14,172 nucleotides of DNA from Nanobdellota archaeon (lineage in GTDB: Archaea; Nanobdellota; Nanobdellia; Woesearchaeales; GCA-2686295), in the NCBI GenBank assembly GCA_018812505.1, contig JAHJDK010000085.1, forward strand, positions 1-14,172, read 5' to 3'. Shown piece after piece: positions 1 through 8,711 of this stretch (position 1 is its first letter; each line of letters opens with the position of its first letter). The position numbers and the translations under genes were made by a program. Below the pieces are notes generated by a model that ran no database searches, was not told the origin of the DNA, and saw only the letters and a program-made list of their open reading frames with translations.

Positions 1-3000
1 CAGTTCACATTTTTGTCTTTAAATCTCTCGCCAGTTTCACCAGTTGATGTTGTATAAAGAGATGTTTTGAATATAGGTTGCATTCTAGGTGCAGGAGGTC
101 CTTTTGTATCAAAACTAATTTTACTATTATGTTCGCCTCTTAAACCATGAGTGTCTTCAACCTCTATTTCAAATGAGATTTCTCCTTCTTTATCGTAGAA
201 TCTTGAAACATCAAGTGTTATGTAAACATAGAAACTCGTTTCAGTCAACTCTTCAACTTGCGAAACAAGAGAAATGGTTGATGATTTACCATTATCATCT
301 ACCTTGTATGAGAATTTAACCACCTCAGAGATTGGTTTTGAAGTGTTAATAACTAATTTGTAAGTTCCATAGCTTAAATTTTCAACAACTTCACCATCTT
401 TGAGGGCAAACAACTCCATAGTTGAAGGGAAAGGGTCAATCATCACTGTTACAGTTCTAAGATTTTCTGTATTGTTGTTTGGAGTGGCATCGTCTTTTGA
501 TTTGAAAAGGAACAGGTGGTTCTTTAGGACTTTTTCGTTAATATTGACTATTTTGGTTGTTGCACTTAACCATTCACAACTGTTGTCCTGACAGAAATAC
601 ATATCTACACAGCCAAAAGACCCATCAAAAGATCCTAAAATCATGTTCCATTCATTATCATTTTCATCCTTATAATAATCACGCTCTAAGCAGGTAAACT
701 CCAAATCAACAAATTCATAATATTTGTTGAAGTTCATCTCTTTTTCAGGTGAAGGAATTGTTTTGTTAATAACTGTTACTGGTTTAAGTCTATCAACTGA
801 CAAGACAATTAAATCCCCATCATTACCTTCAGTTATCTTGTTAAAAGTTCCTTCTTGATTTTCATAAGTTATGTCACAAGCAGTAAAGAATTGGTAAACC
901 CCTGAATTCAAGAAATTAATTGTTACAGTGTGTCTTTTACCATCATCTGTTTCGAAAGGTCCTTCAAAAACGTGTTTTGCAGAATCATGAGTTGTTGTTG
1001 AAGACATATCTTCATATTTATAGGTTTTAGTGCTGTACCTACAATTTGCAGTGTTGATAGTTTCAATTGATAATTCAATGTTTTTATCATAAAATCTTTC
1101 ATAATTAGGAGTTGGATTAGTGATGCTTAAATCACCTTCAACCTTTATTTGTTGGGACTCTGGCATGGCGTTGTTTTCATATGAGTCTCTACAATCAATA
1201 TCAAACCAGTAAGTACCATCAGACAGGTTTCCGTACTCTACGTGGAATTTTAACCCTGATTTACCTATTGTACTGTTTTCAATGATGTTTTCATCTTTGT
1301 CTGTCAATTCTATAGTGCAATTGACTATTTCATCAAATTTGAAATCAGCGTATAAATCATTCCTCCATTTATTGCCTGTTATTTCATATGAGTCATAACT
1401 GTAGTTAAAAGTATAAGTTGGATTTTTTGCATCAACAAAGAAATGAAGTTTATTAACAACCTCAAGGTTTTGAGCGTCATCTTGTGAGAAGTAAAATAAA
1501 TAGTATTCATCCAAAGGATTATTGGAATTAGAAAATGTGTTTTTTATAGTGAAATCTGAAACTTCATTATAGTTAGTTTTATCCTTTGCGTTTTCACACA
1601 TACTTTGGTCGTTTGCAGGTGCAATGCAAAACCACGTGTCAATTTTTGAAGGGTTATAAACATTATCAGATACAATAACAGGTATGTTCATCTCTTTTCC
1701 AAGTGTTAAACCTTGAGGATAATTATCAGAATCTATAATTGTTATAGGATTTTCAAAATCAGTCTGACAAACAAAGTCTTCTAATAAACAGTCCCTAATA
1801 TTAGATTCTTGAGAATTAGGTACGTGGTCTGCGTTGTCATCAGCATCCTTGTAACACTGTCTTTTACCATCATCCCATTTGCATTTTCCGAAACCAAAAA
1901 AATCATTACCTGTAGTCAAATCACTATTATCAGCGTTTAGAGTGAAATGTTGTTCTCCTTCGCAATCCTCTTCATTATCATAATCCCTGCAGCTAGTGTC
2001 AAGAAGTCCTTTACAATCAGGGTAACCATCATCAGAAAGATAATAATTATTTAATTCTGAGAAATAGCAAGTTCCAAACAAACCGCATAGTTCTTTGTCA
2101 CAAACAGGGAATATTGGATTATTGGTTTTACAAAAACTACAATTTTGCTCTTCAACAGTATTTGGACTGCAAACACCTAATTTAAAATCACTTCCAGAAT
2201 CATAATCAGTCCATTCACATTCATATTCTTCCTCATTAAACTTTCCACAAGGATTACCATCACATAAACTTTCAGACTTGTAATCATAGCAAGAAGTTAC
2301 ATTTGCACAAGAATCCAAGACATCAACGCTCTTGTTGGTTCTCTGAGAAAAACAAACATTCTCAATAGTGAGTTCTACGCAAGATTTTGATTCAAAATCA
2401 GTTTCAGGACTTTCCTTAAAAGACACAAACCAATTCTCATAACTAGCTGGTAAGCTTAAAGCGAACTCAGAATACATACCATATAAACTGCTACATCTAT
2501 CACACTCACCAGATCCAATACAAATATCATCATTATCTGGACTTGTTATGAAGCAATAACCTGCACACTCAGATTTAGAAGCATATTCTAAGTCTTCATC
2601 ACACTTAAATAAATCTTTTTTCCCTAAAACACAGAAAGCATCTTTATGTGGTTTCATACAATCATCATCACCAGTAGTTATAGATTTCATACCAGAATAA
2701 CGTGTGTTGTCATTTTTGTACTTCATACCAACAACGTAAGTATAATTTATGTTTGGTTGAATGTCAGATTCATCTTTTAAAAAGATTTGGCTAGCAGGCA
2801 AATATTCACCTAATATTGTAGGAGTGCAAGAATTCCCATCACATCTCTTAACAACTATTTTATCAAAGAGATTGCCACAAGTATTCGGCAAATCCCAAGT
2901 TATCATAATAGCTGGTTCCTCAGGAACAAGACTTAAGCTTAAAGCAGTAGGTGCTGTTTCATCTTCATCACAAACCCTTTCACAAGTACAATCATCATTA

Positions 3001-4319
3001 CAGCCACTATAAGATGAAGATAAACACATAGGAGACACTAAATCAGTTGCAGAGGAATCACACTCTTCATACTGAGAATCAAACTTTTCATCACCACAAG
3101 TTTCAGGAATACTTAATTGACAATTTATATCACAAAAAGCAGTAGTCTCTCCAGGGTCGCATTCCTCACCAGATTCTATTTTACCATTACCACATTCACT
3201 TTGACAATCTCCAGGATCTTTAGTTGCACAATGAGAACAATAATTGTCTAAATCACTTTGAACCGATAAATCAAAAAATACAACATGCTTTAAACCATAA
3301 GTATCACACCAACTATTAGCTGTAATATTACAAGAAAGTCCACAGTCAGGATCCTGATCAGAATCACAACTAGCAGCAGGACAAAAACCATCACACAAAC
3401 CATTTGTTTGGCAAGGTTTGTGAATGCAGTTACCATCAACCAAACCGCAAAAACTACAATATTTATTTAATTCATCATTATCATTTAAATTGTAAACTTT
3501 CCAAACACCATCTTCACAATGAGCATTATCAGGTGTTAAGCAGGAACCTTCATCACAACCCTCACCAGAAACATCTATTATTGTACAAACATCACATTGA
3601 GCATAACAAGTACGGCCAGAAGCACAATCCAACTGTCCAGAAACAGAACCACCAATACACTCCTGATTGGCTGCACAACACTTGCCAGAAACATCAGTGC
3701 AAGAACCAGTCACTAAACCACAACTAACAATAAAATCAAGAGTTGCATCTTGCGAAAAACTTATTGTCTCGCTCTTTTCGACACAATCACTAGCGCCGAC
3801 AACAACTGTTAAAGCATCAGATTCAGGAATGTCATCAATTACATATCGTCCATTAGCATCTGTTATTTTGGAAAAAGAATTATCAACAGTAACAATGGCA
3901 CCTTGAATAGGATTAGAATCCTGGTCATAAACAAAACCAGAAAGAGAATGAACTTCAACAGTTTCACAAGAACTATCAGCAATACAGGACTCGCTGGTAG
4001 AGTATATTTTTTCATAAGAATTTGAAGCACAACAAAATTTGCCAGAATCAACTTTAATTATATCAGTTCCGCAAGAACAAGGAAAAACAGCGTTTTCTCC
4101 ATTACAAGATAAAAAAGCACATTCAGGAACGCAAGTCTGAGCACACTCAAGTGAGTCAAGAGAATGAAATAGTCCATTATAAGTGTTGGTGCACTCATCA
4201 GTTGTCAGTTCAATAGCCCATTCATAATCATCCTCAATACAACAGCACTGCGCAGACGAGAAACCACTAATAACAACACATAGAATAAGTATGATAATCG
4301 CTAACCAAAACCTCTTCAT
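1..4319 (-). CDS. Giant secreted cysteine-rich multidomain surface protein (C-terminus off the window)
   Basis: An uninterrupted reading frame of 1439 codons starts at the ATG at 4319 and leaves the window still open. Residues 1-23 form a signal peptide (MKRFW, hydrophobic core, SSA|QCCC). Residues about 124-198 look like a carboxypeptidase-regulatory-like beta domain (SGFVYDQDSNPIQGAIVTV, then DANGRYVIDDIP). A disulfide-rich stretch follows, including CGNGKIESGEECDPG at 376, then a fibronectin-III-like domain at about 454-540 (ITWDLP...INYTYVVGMKY), then more Cys-rich sequence to about 853. I count about 83 Cys in the first 853 residues and about 10 in the remaining 586, which look like tandem Ig-like beta-sandwiches. 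No membrane anchor is visible so far; it could lie beyond the edge. The start is supported by a GGTGGTG Shine-Dalgarno 5 nt upstream. I recognise the architecture as typical of very large DPANN surface proteins, but the function (adhesion or host contact) is only inference. Confidence 0.85.
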   Translation of the reverse strand, partial: MKRFWLAIIILILCVVISGFSSAQCCCIEDDYEWAIELTTDECTNTYNGLFHSLDSLECAQTCVPECAFLSCNGENAVFPCSCGTDIIKVDSGKFCCASNSYEKIYSTSESCIADSSCETVEVHSLSGFVYDQDSNPIQGAIVTVDNSFSKITDANGRYVIDDIPESDALTVVVGASDCVEKSETISFSQDATLDFIVSCGLVTGSCTDVSGKCCAANQECIGGSVSGQLDCASGRTCYAQCDVCTIIDVSGEGCDEGSCLTPDNAHCEDGVWKVYNLNDNDELNKYCSFCGLVDGNCIHKPCQTNGLCDGFCPAASCDSDQDPDCGLSCNITANSWCDTYGLKHVVFFDLSVQSDLDNYCSHCATKDPGDCQSECGNGKIESGEECDPGETTAFCDINCQLSIPETCGDEKFDSQYEECDSSATDLVSPMCLSSSYSGCNDDCTCERVCDEDETAPTALSLSLVPEEPAIMITWDLPNTCGNLFDKIVVKRCDGNSCTPTILGEYLPASQIFLKDESDIQPNINYTYVVGMKYKNDNTRYSGMKSITTGDDDCMKPHKDAFCVLGKKDLFKCDEDLEYASKSECAGYCFITSPDNDDICIGSGECDRCSSLYGMYSEFALSLPASYENWFVSFKESPETDFESKSCVELTIENVCFSQRTNKSVDVLDSCANVTSCYDYKSESLCDGNPCGKFNEEEYECEWTDYDSGSDFKLGVCSPNTVEEQNCSFCKTNNPIFPVCDKELCGLFGTCYFSELNNYYLSDDGYPDCKGLLDTSCRDYDNEEDCEGEQHFTLNADNSDLTTGNDFFGFGKCKWDDGKRQCYKDADDNADHVPNSQESNIRDCLLEDFVCQTDFENPITIIDSDNYPQGLTLGKEMNIPVIVSDNVYNPSKIDTWFCIAPANDQSMCENAKDKTNYNEVSDFTIKNTFSNSNNPLDEYYLFYFSQDDAQNLEVVNKLHFFVDAKNPTYTFNYSYDSYEITGNKWRNDLYADFKFDEIVNCTIELTDKDENIIENSTIGKSGLKFHVEYGNLSDGTYWFDIDCRDSYENNAMPESQQIKVEGDLSITNPTPNYERFYDKNIELSIETINTANCRYSTKTYKYEDMSSTTTHDSAKHVFEGPFETDDGKRHTVTINFLNSGVYQFFTACDITYENQEGTFNKITEGNDGDLIVLSVDRLKPVTVINKTIPSPEKEMNFNKYYEFVDLEFTCLERDYYKDENDNEWNMILGSFDGSFGCVDMYFCQDNSCEWLSATTKIVNINEKVLKNHLFLFKSKDDATPNNNTENLRTVTVMIDPFPSTMELFALKDGEVVENLSYGTYKLVINTSKPISEVVKFSYKVDDNGKSSTISLVSQVEELTETSFYVYITLDVSRFYDKEGEISFEIEVEDTHGLRGEHNSKISFDTKGPPAPRMQPIFKTSLYTTSTGETGERFKDKNVN

Positions 4320-4324
4320 TATAA

Positions 4325-4372
4325 CACCACCATCTTTTTCAATTGATTTTTAAGATATTACTACTATATATA
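4325..4372 (-). promoter_or_regulatory. TATA box and Shine-Dalgarno for the giant cysteine-rich protein
   Basis: TATATATA lies at 4365-4372, about 46 nt before the start codon, so transcription should begin near 4340 and give a leader of about 20 nt. GGTGGTG (minus strand, 4325-4331) sits 5 nt before the ATG. The box lies in the 65-nt gap after the upstream surface-protein gene. The downstream gene can therefore be transcribed on its own as well as by read-through. Confidence 0.5.
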
Positions 4373-4384
4373 GTTTTTGAAAAG

Positions 4385-7300
4385 TTAAGAAGATATCCAT
4401 CCAACATTAGTGCAAAGGTGACCTTCCCTGTATTGATTTAGGTTGATACATTCACCATTGTAACCACATTGATTAGGATTTGAACAACAAGCACCTTGTT
4501 GGCTAGGAGGACCTGCTTTGTAAAACTCGTTTTGATCATCTCCGCAACATCTTTTATTCTCACCCCAACTATTATCATACTTGAAATGTTTATCTTTGCA
4601 CCCTGGAGCATTCAAGCAAATTTCTTCATAGTCATCAGGATTATATTCTTTTTCTTTACAGGTTTCAGGAATTTGTGGATTAGCAGAATCAGTATGCTCA
4701 TTCGAAGGATAATACTCTTTAAAAAACCACTCTTTGTTTTGATTGTCGTAAACACAAGTTTCTTTTTGTAAAATAGGTAAAATAAGTTTTTTGGTACATC
4801 CTAATACATTATTACAGACACCTTCTTTACCATTTTTACAATCTGAAAAAATTGTTGGACAATCACCATTTTTACAACCAAGAGTTTCAGATTCAGGATC
4901 TACCGCAGCAAAGTCCTCCCTACAATCTTGACACAAGCTTTCAATAGTTTTATCACAATTTCCAGCACCATCACAAGTCGCATTACAATAATAATCTCCA
5001 CCGGTTCCAAACTTGTTATCTCCTAAACTAGAGCAAATTTCTGTGTAGTTGCAGCTGCCAGTTCCTCCTTGGAACTCTGCTTCAAAAGTGGTTTTATCAT
5101 ACATTGCGCAACCAGGATTGTTTGTTGAAAATTCAGTTATGAAATTAGGGCTTTCTATAGGTGGACCATAGCATCTCTCATCAAGCAAAGGTTGATCATC
5201 ACAGCCAGTAATATTTATGACTTCTTGTTTGGCAGTTCCCTGACAGATGTTGCCTCTGTTTCCATCACAAATCCTTGTGAAGTTCCTCATCCAGATATCA
5301 TTATCGCTTTCATCAACTATAACTACAAGATTATTTATAGTATAACTTATATCAGGAATATCAGGAAAAGGATCTGTTTTGAATCGTCCAATAGACTCAG
5401 TCATTTTATAGCTCCCATACTCTTTAAAATAATAACAAATATTGTCTGATGTTATTTCATAATTATCATCGCAACAAGTATGATTTCCAAGGAAGTCTTC
5501 TGATTCATCAGGATAAGTATCAATATTATTATATGGATAACTAGCAACGTCTGATCTGTGAGGAAGACATTTATGGACTTCAACGATAAATGCTGATTCA
5601 GGAGTCCAAACTTCTTGCTCGAATTCATCTTCGTATTTGCCCTCAAGAGTGATTGTGTGATTTTTTACAACTGAAAAGTTTTTTGAAACAATAGTATTTA
5701 TGTCAGGTGATTCAGGAACAACAATCATCTCCTCATAAGTTTCAACATTAAAATGTTCTAACTCATCTTTCCATCTGAACAACAAAACATCTGTGAAGTA
5801 AGATTGTGCAAACGCATTAAGATAATAAGGATCCTCAACAGATGCATTGTTAGGACCTATATTTGGTATATAAGGATTACTTCCTGTAGGTACCATAATA
5901 GGAACATCCATGACCATAATAGAAATGTTCTGATAATCCTCCAACCCCTGATCATCAACTACATGAACGATTGTGTGATGCAAACCAAGATCTCTTCTTG
6001 AAGTTCTATAACTAGCGTTTCTGTTCGTTTCTTTAAATAATTCTGAATTAGTCCAATTCCTAACTGTGAAAGGATGGTTTATTACAAACAAATTAGGATT
6101 TGAAATACAACTCTCGTAATATTCATAACAACCAGTTTCATTAAATGTACTGTTATAATCCTCTCTCCAACCACTATAATTGTAAAAAACAATGTTTTCA
6201 TCAGGATCCTTACCAAAAGGATTGATAATAATTTCGTGTCCCTCCTTAACAATTAAATCATACTTTTGGCCAAAGTTAATTCTATCTATAACCGGAGCCC
6301 TATTCTTTATAGCAAACTGAAATATTAAAGGTTCACCCCTAATAAATGATTGATTATCAACTAAGAAGAATAAGTCATCAAACCTGCCTTTTTCACAATC
6401 AACACAAGGATTAACACTTCTAATAAGAGCTATTTGTGAATCCCAACCAAGAAGAGTGTTTTTATAATCTCTTTCAATATCAAAATAAATATTTTTATAT
6501 TCTTGCTCTAGAATACCCTGCAAATATTCATAAACTTGCTTGAATCTAACATTTTTTTTAACCTCAAAATCATGATTAACAATAACTAATGATCTTCCGA
6601 CTTTGACTTTGAAAGGATAACTAGCATTTATAACGAAAAATCTGTCTGAAAAAGTCAATGTAATAACTGGCTCATTCAAAGCAGTGGTGTTGTAACCAAT
6701 ATTTTCAAACACAGAGAAATCAACGCACTCTGTCAAAGATTTACTAATATACGTTTGAAGCTGCTCCTGAACACTACCATTTTTATAACCAAACCTGCAA
6801 CCTCCAAAGCGATAAAAAGAGCTATCATGACCACTAACATTAACCCTGTTAGAACCATTTGGAGAACAAAGAGCAGGCAAAGAAGAAACGCCGAAAGCAC
6901 CAGTATCAAAACCACAATTATTAACAGAAATACTCTTATTGTTATACATACTTTTTATTAAACCAATAGATATATTATGTAAAGGATATCCGGGTGGACT
7001 AGGAATTACACAAGTACTATTAGTGTTTGGATTAATAGCATAAGAAACATTAGAATAATTATAAAAACTAATATTATAAAAAAAACTACTATGATTGGAA
7101 ATCAAATAATCCTCACCCACATTTAAAGGATCAGACCATAAACCTCCTTGACTAGAATATATTTTTCCGCCCTGTAAAGAGATTAGCTGAACAGCATCAT
7201 CAGAAACTCTTTCAAGACAACTCTTAACATAAAAATTTATGTTACTACTTCGAATAGCCTGCTCAACTGTTAAAGAAGCTTCTGCTCTAAGCTTTTCCTG

Positions 7301-7399
7301 AACCACTAAACCACGAGCAAATAATAAAAAAATAAAAGAAACTATCAGCACAAAACCAAGCACAACAAAAACAGTGAACTGACCTTTTTTCCCAATCAT
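4385..7399 (-). CDS. Large membrane-anchored surface protein with pilin-like N-terminus and cysteine-rich C-terminus
   Basis: The product has 1004 residues from the ATG at 7399. The N-terminus MIGKKGQFTVFVVLGFVLIV resembles an archaeal class III (type IV pilin-like) signal peptide: KKG|Q, then one hydrophobic segment at residues 7-28. It lacks the Glu normally found at +5 of mature pilins. Residues about 367-495 look like an Ig/PKD or cadherin-like domain (FGKDPDENIVFYN..., IVHVVDDQGLEDYQNISI). From about 710 to the end the protein is disulfide-rich, with about 28 Cys including CCGDD and GACCSNPNQC. About 27 N-X-S/T sequons suggest heavy N-glycosylation. A TTG at 7420 would add seven residues, but it abuts the TATA box, so the ATG with a leaderless transcript is preferred. 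KKGQ-type anchored proteins with this N-terminal style are familiar from DPANN genomes. Function is unknown; a surface adhesin or pseudopilin-like role is inference. Confidence 0.85.
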   Translation of the reverse strand: MIGKKGQFTVFVVLGFVLIVSFIFLLFARGLVVQEKLRAEASLTVEQAIRSSNINFYVKSCLERVSDDAVQLISLQGGKIYSSQGGLWSDPLNVGEDYLISNHSSFFYNISFYNYSNVSYAINPNTNSTCVIPSPPGYPLHNISIGLIKSMYNNKSISVNNCGFDTGAFGVSSLPALCSPNGSNRVNVSGHDSSFYRFGGCRFGYKNGSVQEQLQTYISKSLTECVDFSVFENIGYNTTALNEPVITLTFSDRFFVINASYPFKVKVGRSLVIVNHDFEVKKNVRFKQVYEYLQGILEQEYKNIYFDIERDYKNTLLGWDSQIALIRSVNPCVDCEKGRFDDLFFLVDNQSFIRGEPLIFQFAIKNRAPVIDRINFGQKYDLIVKEGHEIIINPFGKDPDENIVFYNYSGWREDYNSTFNETGCYEYYESCISNPNLFVINHPFTVRNWTNSELFKETNRNASYRTSRRDLGLHHTIVHVVDDQGLEDYQNISIMVMDVPIMVPTGSNPYIPNIGPNNASVEDPYYLNAFAQSYFTDVLLFRWKDELEHFNVETYEEMIVVPESPDINTIVSKNFSVVKNHTITLEGKYEDEFEQEVWTPESAFIVEVHKCLPHRSDVASYPYNNIDTYPDESEDFLGNHTCCDDNYEITSDNICYYFKEYGSYKMTESIGRFKTDPFPDIPDISYTINNLVVIVDESDNDIWMRNFTRICDGNRGNICQGTAKQEVINITGCDDQPLLDERCYGPPIESPNFITEFSTNNPGCAMYDKTTFEAEFQGGTGSCNYTEICSSLGDNKFGTGGDYYCNATCDGAGNCDKTIESLCQDCREDFAAVDPESETLGCKNGDCPTIFSDCKNGKEGVCNNVLGCTKKLILPILQKETCVYDNQNKEWFFKEYYPSNEHTDSANPQIPETCKEKEYNPDDYEEICLNAPGCKDKHFKYDNSWGENKRCCGDDQNEFYKAGPPSQQGACCSNPNQCGYNGECINLNQYREGHLCTNVGWISS

Positions 7400-7420
7400 T
7401 AAGAAAATATTGTTCAACAA

Positions 7421-7431
7421 ATATATAAAAA
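7421..7431 (-). promoter_or_regulatory. TATA box for the pilin-like surface gene (leaderless)
   Basis: On the minus strand the sequence reads TTTTTATATAT at about 7421-7431. This centres some 26-28 nt before the ATG at 7399, the usual archaeal TATA-to-start-site distance. The message probably starts at or within a few bases of the ATG. No Shine-Dalgarno is visible, which fits a leaderless message. Confidence 0.5.
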
Positions 7432-7448
7432 TTGTTATTCAAAAAATT

Positions 7449-7465
7449 CCAAAAGGTTTATAAAG
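7449..7465 (+). promoter_or_regulatory. BRE/TATA promoter of the ribosomal alpha operon
   Basis: A purine-rich BRE-like CCAAAAGG is followed by TTTATAAAG (7457-7465) on the plus strand. Transcription should begin near 7485-7490, giving a leader of about 55-60 nt before uS13. This box is back to back with the minus-strand TATA at 7421-7431, so the region is a compact divergent promoter. Confidence 0.6.
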
Positions 7466-7496
7466 CAGACATTTTTCCATAGAGGAAAACCCGAGT

Positions 7497-7535
7497 GAAT
7501 AGCGTATAGGGTACAAAAGCTATTTCTCTTAGGAG
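7497..7535 (+). promoter_or_regulatory. Structured 5' leader and Shine-Dalgarno of the uS13 operon
   Basis: AATAGC (7498-7503) can pair with GCTATT (7519-7524), extendable by a G-T pair. An alternative ACCC/GGGT pairing overlaps it. The strong Shine-Dalgarno AGGAG (7531-7535) lies 8 nt before the ATG, and its GGAG could pair with the preceding CTC. Such a leader could serve translational feedback by an r-protein, but that is inference from base pairing only. Confidence 0.3.
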
Positions 7536-7543
7536 TATTAAAA

Positions 7544-8002
7544 ATGAGTGAACAAGAGTTTAAATACATAATAAGAATTGCAAACACTGATTTAAGTGGA
7601 AATAAGCCTATACTCTATGCATTAAGAAAAATAAAAGGAGTAAACATAATGATTGCTAATGCTCTTTGTGGATTAGGAAACATCCAAAAAGACAAAAAAG
7701 CAGGAAATCTATCACCAAAAGAAGCTGAGAAACTTACATCTTTAATAAAAGAAATGACAACAATAGGTGTTCCAGAATGGTTAATGAACAGGAGAAAAGA
7801 TCCTGAAACAGGAAAAGATATTCACCTTCATGGTCCAGAACTACAATTCACAAAAGACAATGATATTAAAATGTTTAAGAAAACAAAATCTTACAAAGGA
7901 CTAAGACATCAATGGGGAATTCCAGTAAGAGGACAAAGAACAAAATCTAATTTCAGAAGAAACAAAGGAAAAGGTTCATTAGGAGTGAAGAGGAAAAAAT
8001 AA
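7544..8002 (+). CDS. rps13: 30S ribosomal protein uS13 (S13)
   Basis: The 152-residue product is archaeal-type uS13, a small-subunit head protein that contacts the P-site tRNA and the B1 bridges to the 50S. The N-terminal part (FKYIIRIANTDLSGNKPILYALRKIKGV) and the basic C-terminus (HQWGIPVRGQRTKSNFRRNKGKG) are characteristic. Its length fits archaeal homologues, which are longer than bacterial S13. An AGGAG ribosome-binding site lies 8 nt upstream. It is the first gene of the alpha-operon-type cluster, with uS4 starting 7 nt after its stop. Also called rpsM. Confidence 0.97.
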   Translation: MSEQEFKYIIRIANTDLSGNKPILYALRKIKGVNIMIANALCGLGNIQKDKKAGNLSPKEAEKLTSLIKEMTTIGVPEWLMNRRKDPETGKDIHLHGPELQFTKDNDIKMFKKTKSYKGLRHQWGIPVRGQRTKSNFRRNKGKGSLGVKRKK

Positions 8003-8009
8003 CTGAAAA

Positions 8010-8711
8010 ATGGGCGATCCAAAAAAAATAAAGAAAAAATATAGTACGCCAGCACATCCATGGCAAAAAAGTAGACTAGAAGAAGAATCAATTCTAAAAA
8101 AAGAGTATGGACTTAAAAACAAACAAGAATTATGGGTTATGTTATCAATTCTGAAGAATTTTAAAAATCAAGTGAAGAAACTAAACGCTATGATTGGACA
8201 ACAAGCTGAAAAAGAAACAGAACAGCTAAAAAACAAATTATTATCACTAGGATTGACAGGTCCTGAAGCACCTCTAGATACAATACTAGGTTTAGAACCA
8301 AAGCACTTAATGGAAAGAAGACTACAAACAATACTATTTAGAAAAAAGCTAGCAAGATCAATAAGTCAAGCAAGACAATTCATAGTACACAGACATGTAA
8401 CTGTAAATGGAATAGTTATTACAGCACCATCACATTTAGTAACTATAAAAGAAGAATCTCAAATATCATTTATTGGTTCTTCTGCGCTATCAGATCCAAA
8501 TCATCCTGAAAGATACGAAGATGTATCAAAGCAAAAAGTTGACAAAAATAAACTTAAAGAAGAAAAAAGAAAACAAGAAACAGAAGAGATAGCTGCATTT
8601 GAAGAAGTACATGAAGATGAAGAAGAAATAGTGAAAGACTTTGAAAAGAAGAAAGAAACAAAAAAACCTGAAGAAACCCAATCACAAGAAAAAGGTGAAG
8701 ACAAAAAATGA
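8010..8711 (+). CDS. rps4: 30S ribosomal protein uS4 (S4) with charged C-terminal extension
   Basis: The 233-residue product is archaeal uS4, a primary 16S rRNA-binding assembly protein of the 30S body. The start MGDPKKIKKKYSTPAHPW is the typical archaeal N-terminus. Residues about 101-153 (MERRLQTILFRKKLARSISQ..., HVTVNGIVITAPSHLV) are the S4 RNA-binding fold. Residues about 172-233 form a Lys/Glu-rich, low-complexity tail probably disordered or coiled-coil, making the protein longer than the roughly 180 residues usual in archaea. A GAAGAGG site inside the uS13 end precedes the ATG. The stop overlaps the uS11 start (ATGA), suggesting translational coupling. Also called rpsD. Confidence 0.96.
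   Translation: MGDPKKIKKKYSTPAHPWQKSRLEEESILKKEYGLKNKQELWVMLSILKNFKNQVKKLNAMIGQQAEKETEQLKNKLLSLGLTGPEAPLDTILGLEPKHLMERRLQTILFRKKLARSISQARQFIVHRHVTVNGIVITAPSHLVTIKEESQISFIGSSALSDPNHPERYEDVSKQKVDKNKLKEEKRKQETEEIAAFEEVHEDEEEIVKDFEKKKETKKPEETQSQEKGEDKK

Noticed and set aside
3404..3727. Plus-strand open frame rich in His, Asn and Gln.
   Set aside because: It lies antisense to the giant cysteine-rich gene. Its odd composition is the complement of that gene's repeated Asp, Cys and Ser codons, and it has no ribosome-binding site or family resemblance.
4250..4319. Possible lipoprotein signal at SSAQCCC of the giant protein.
   Set aside because: The residues before the first Cys do not form a lipobox (needs small residues at -1 and -3 with Leu-like at -3); signal peptidase I cleavage fits better.
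7400..7420. TTG start at 7420 for the pilin-like surface protein.
   Set aside because: It abuts the TATA box and would lie upstream of the predicted transcript start, and the extra residues add polar sequence before the KKGQ signal.
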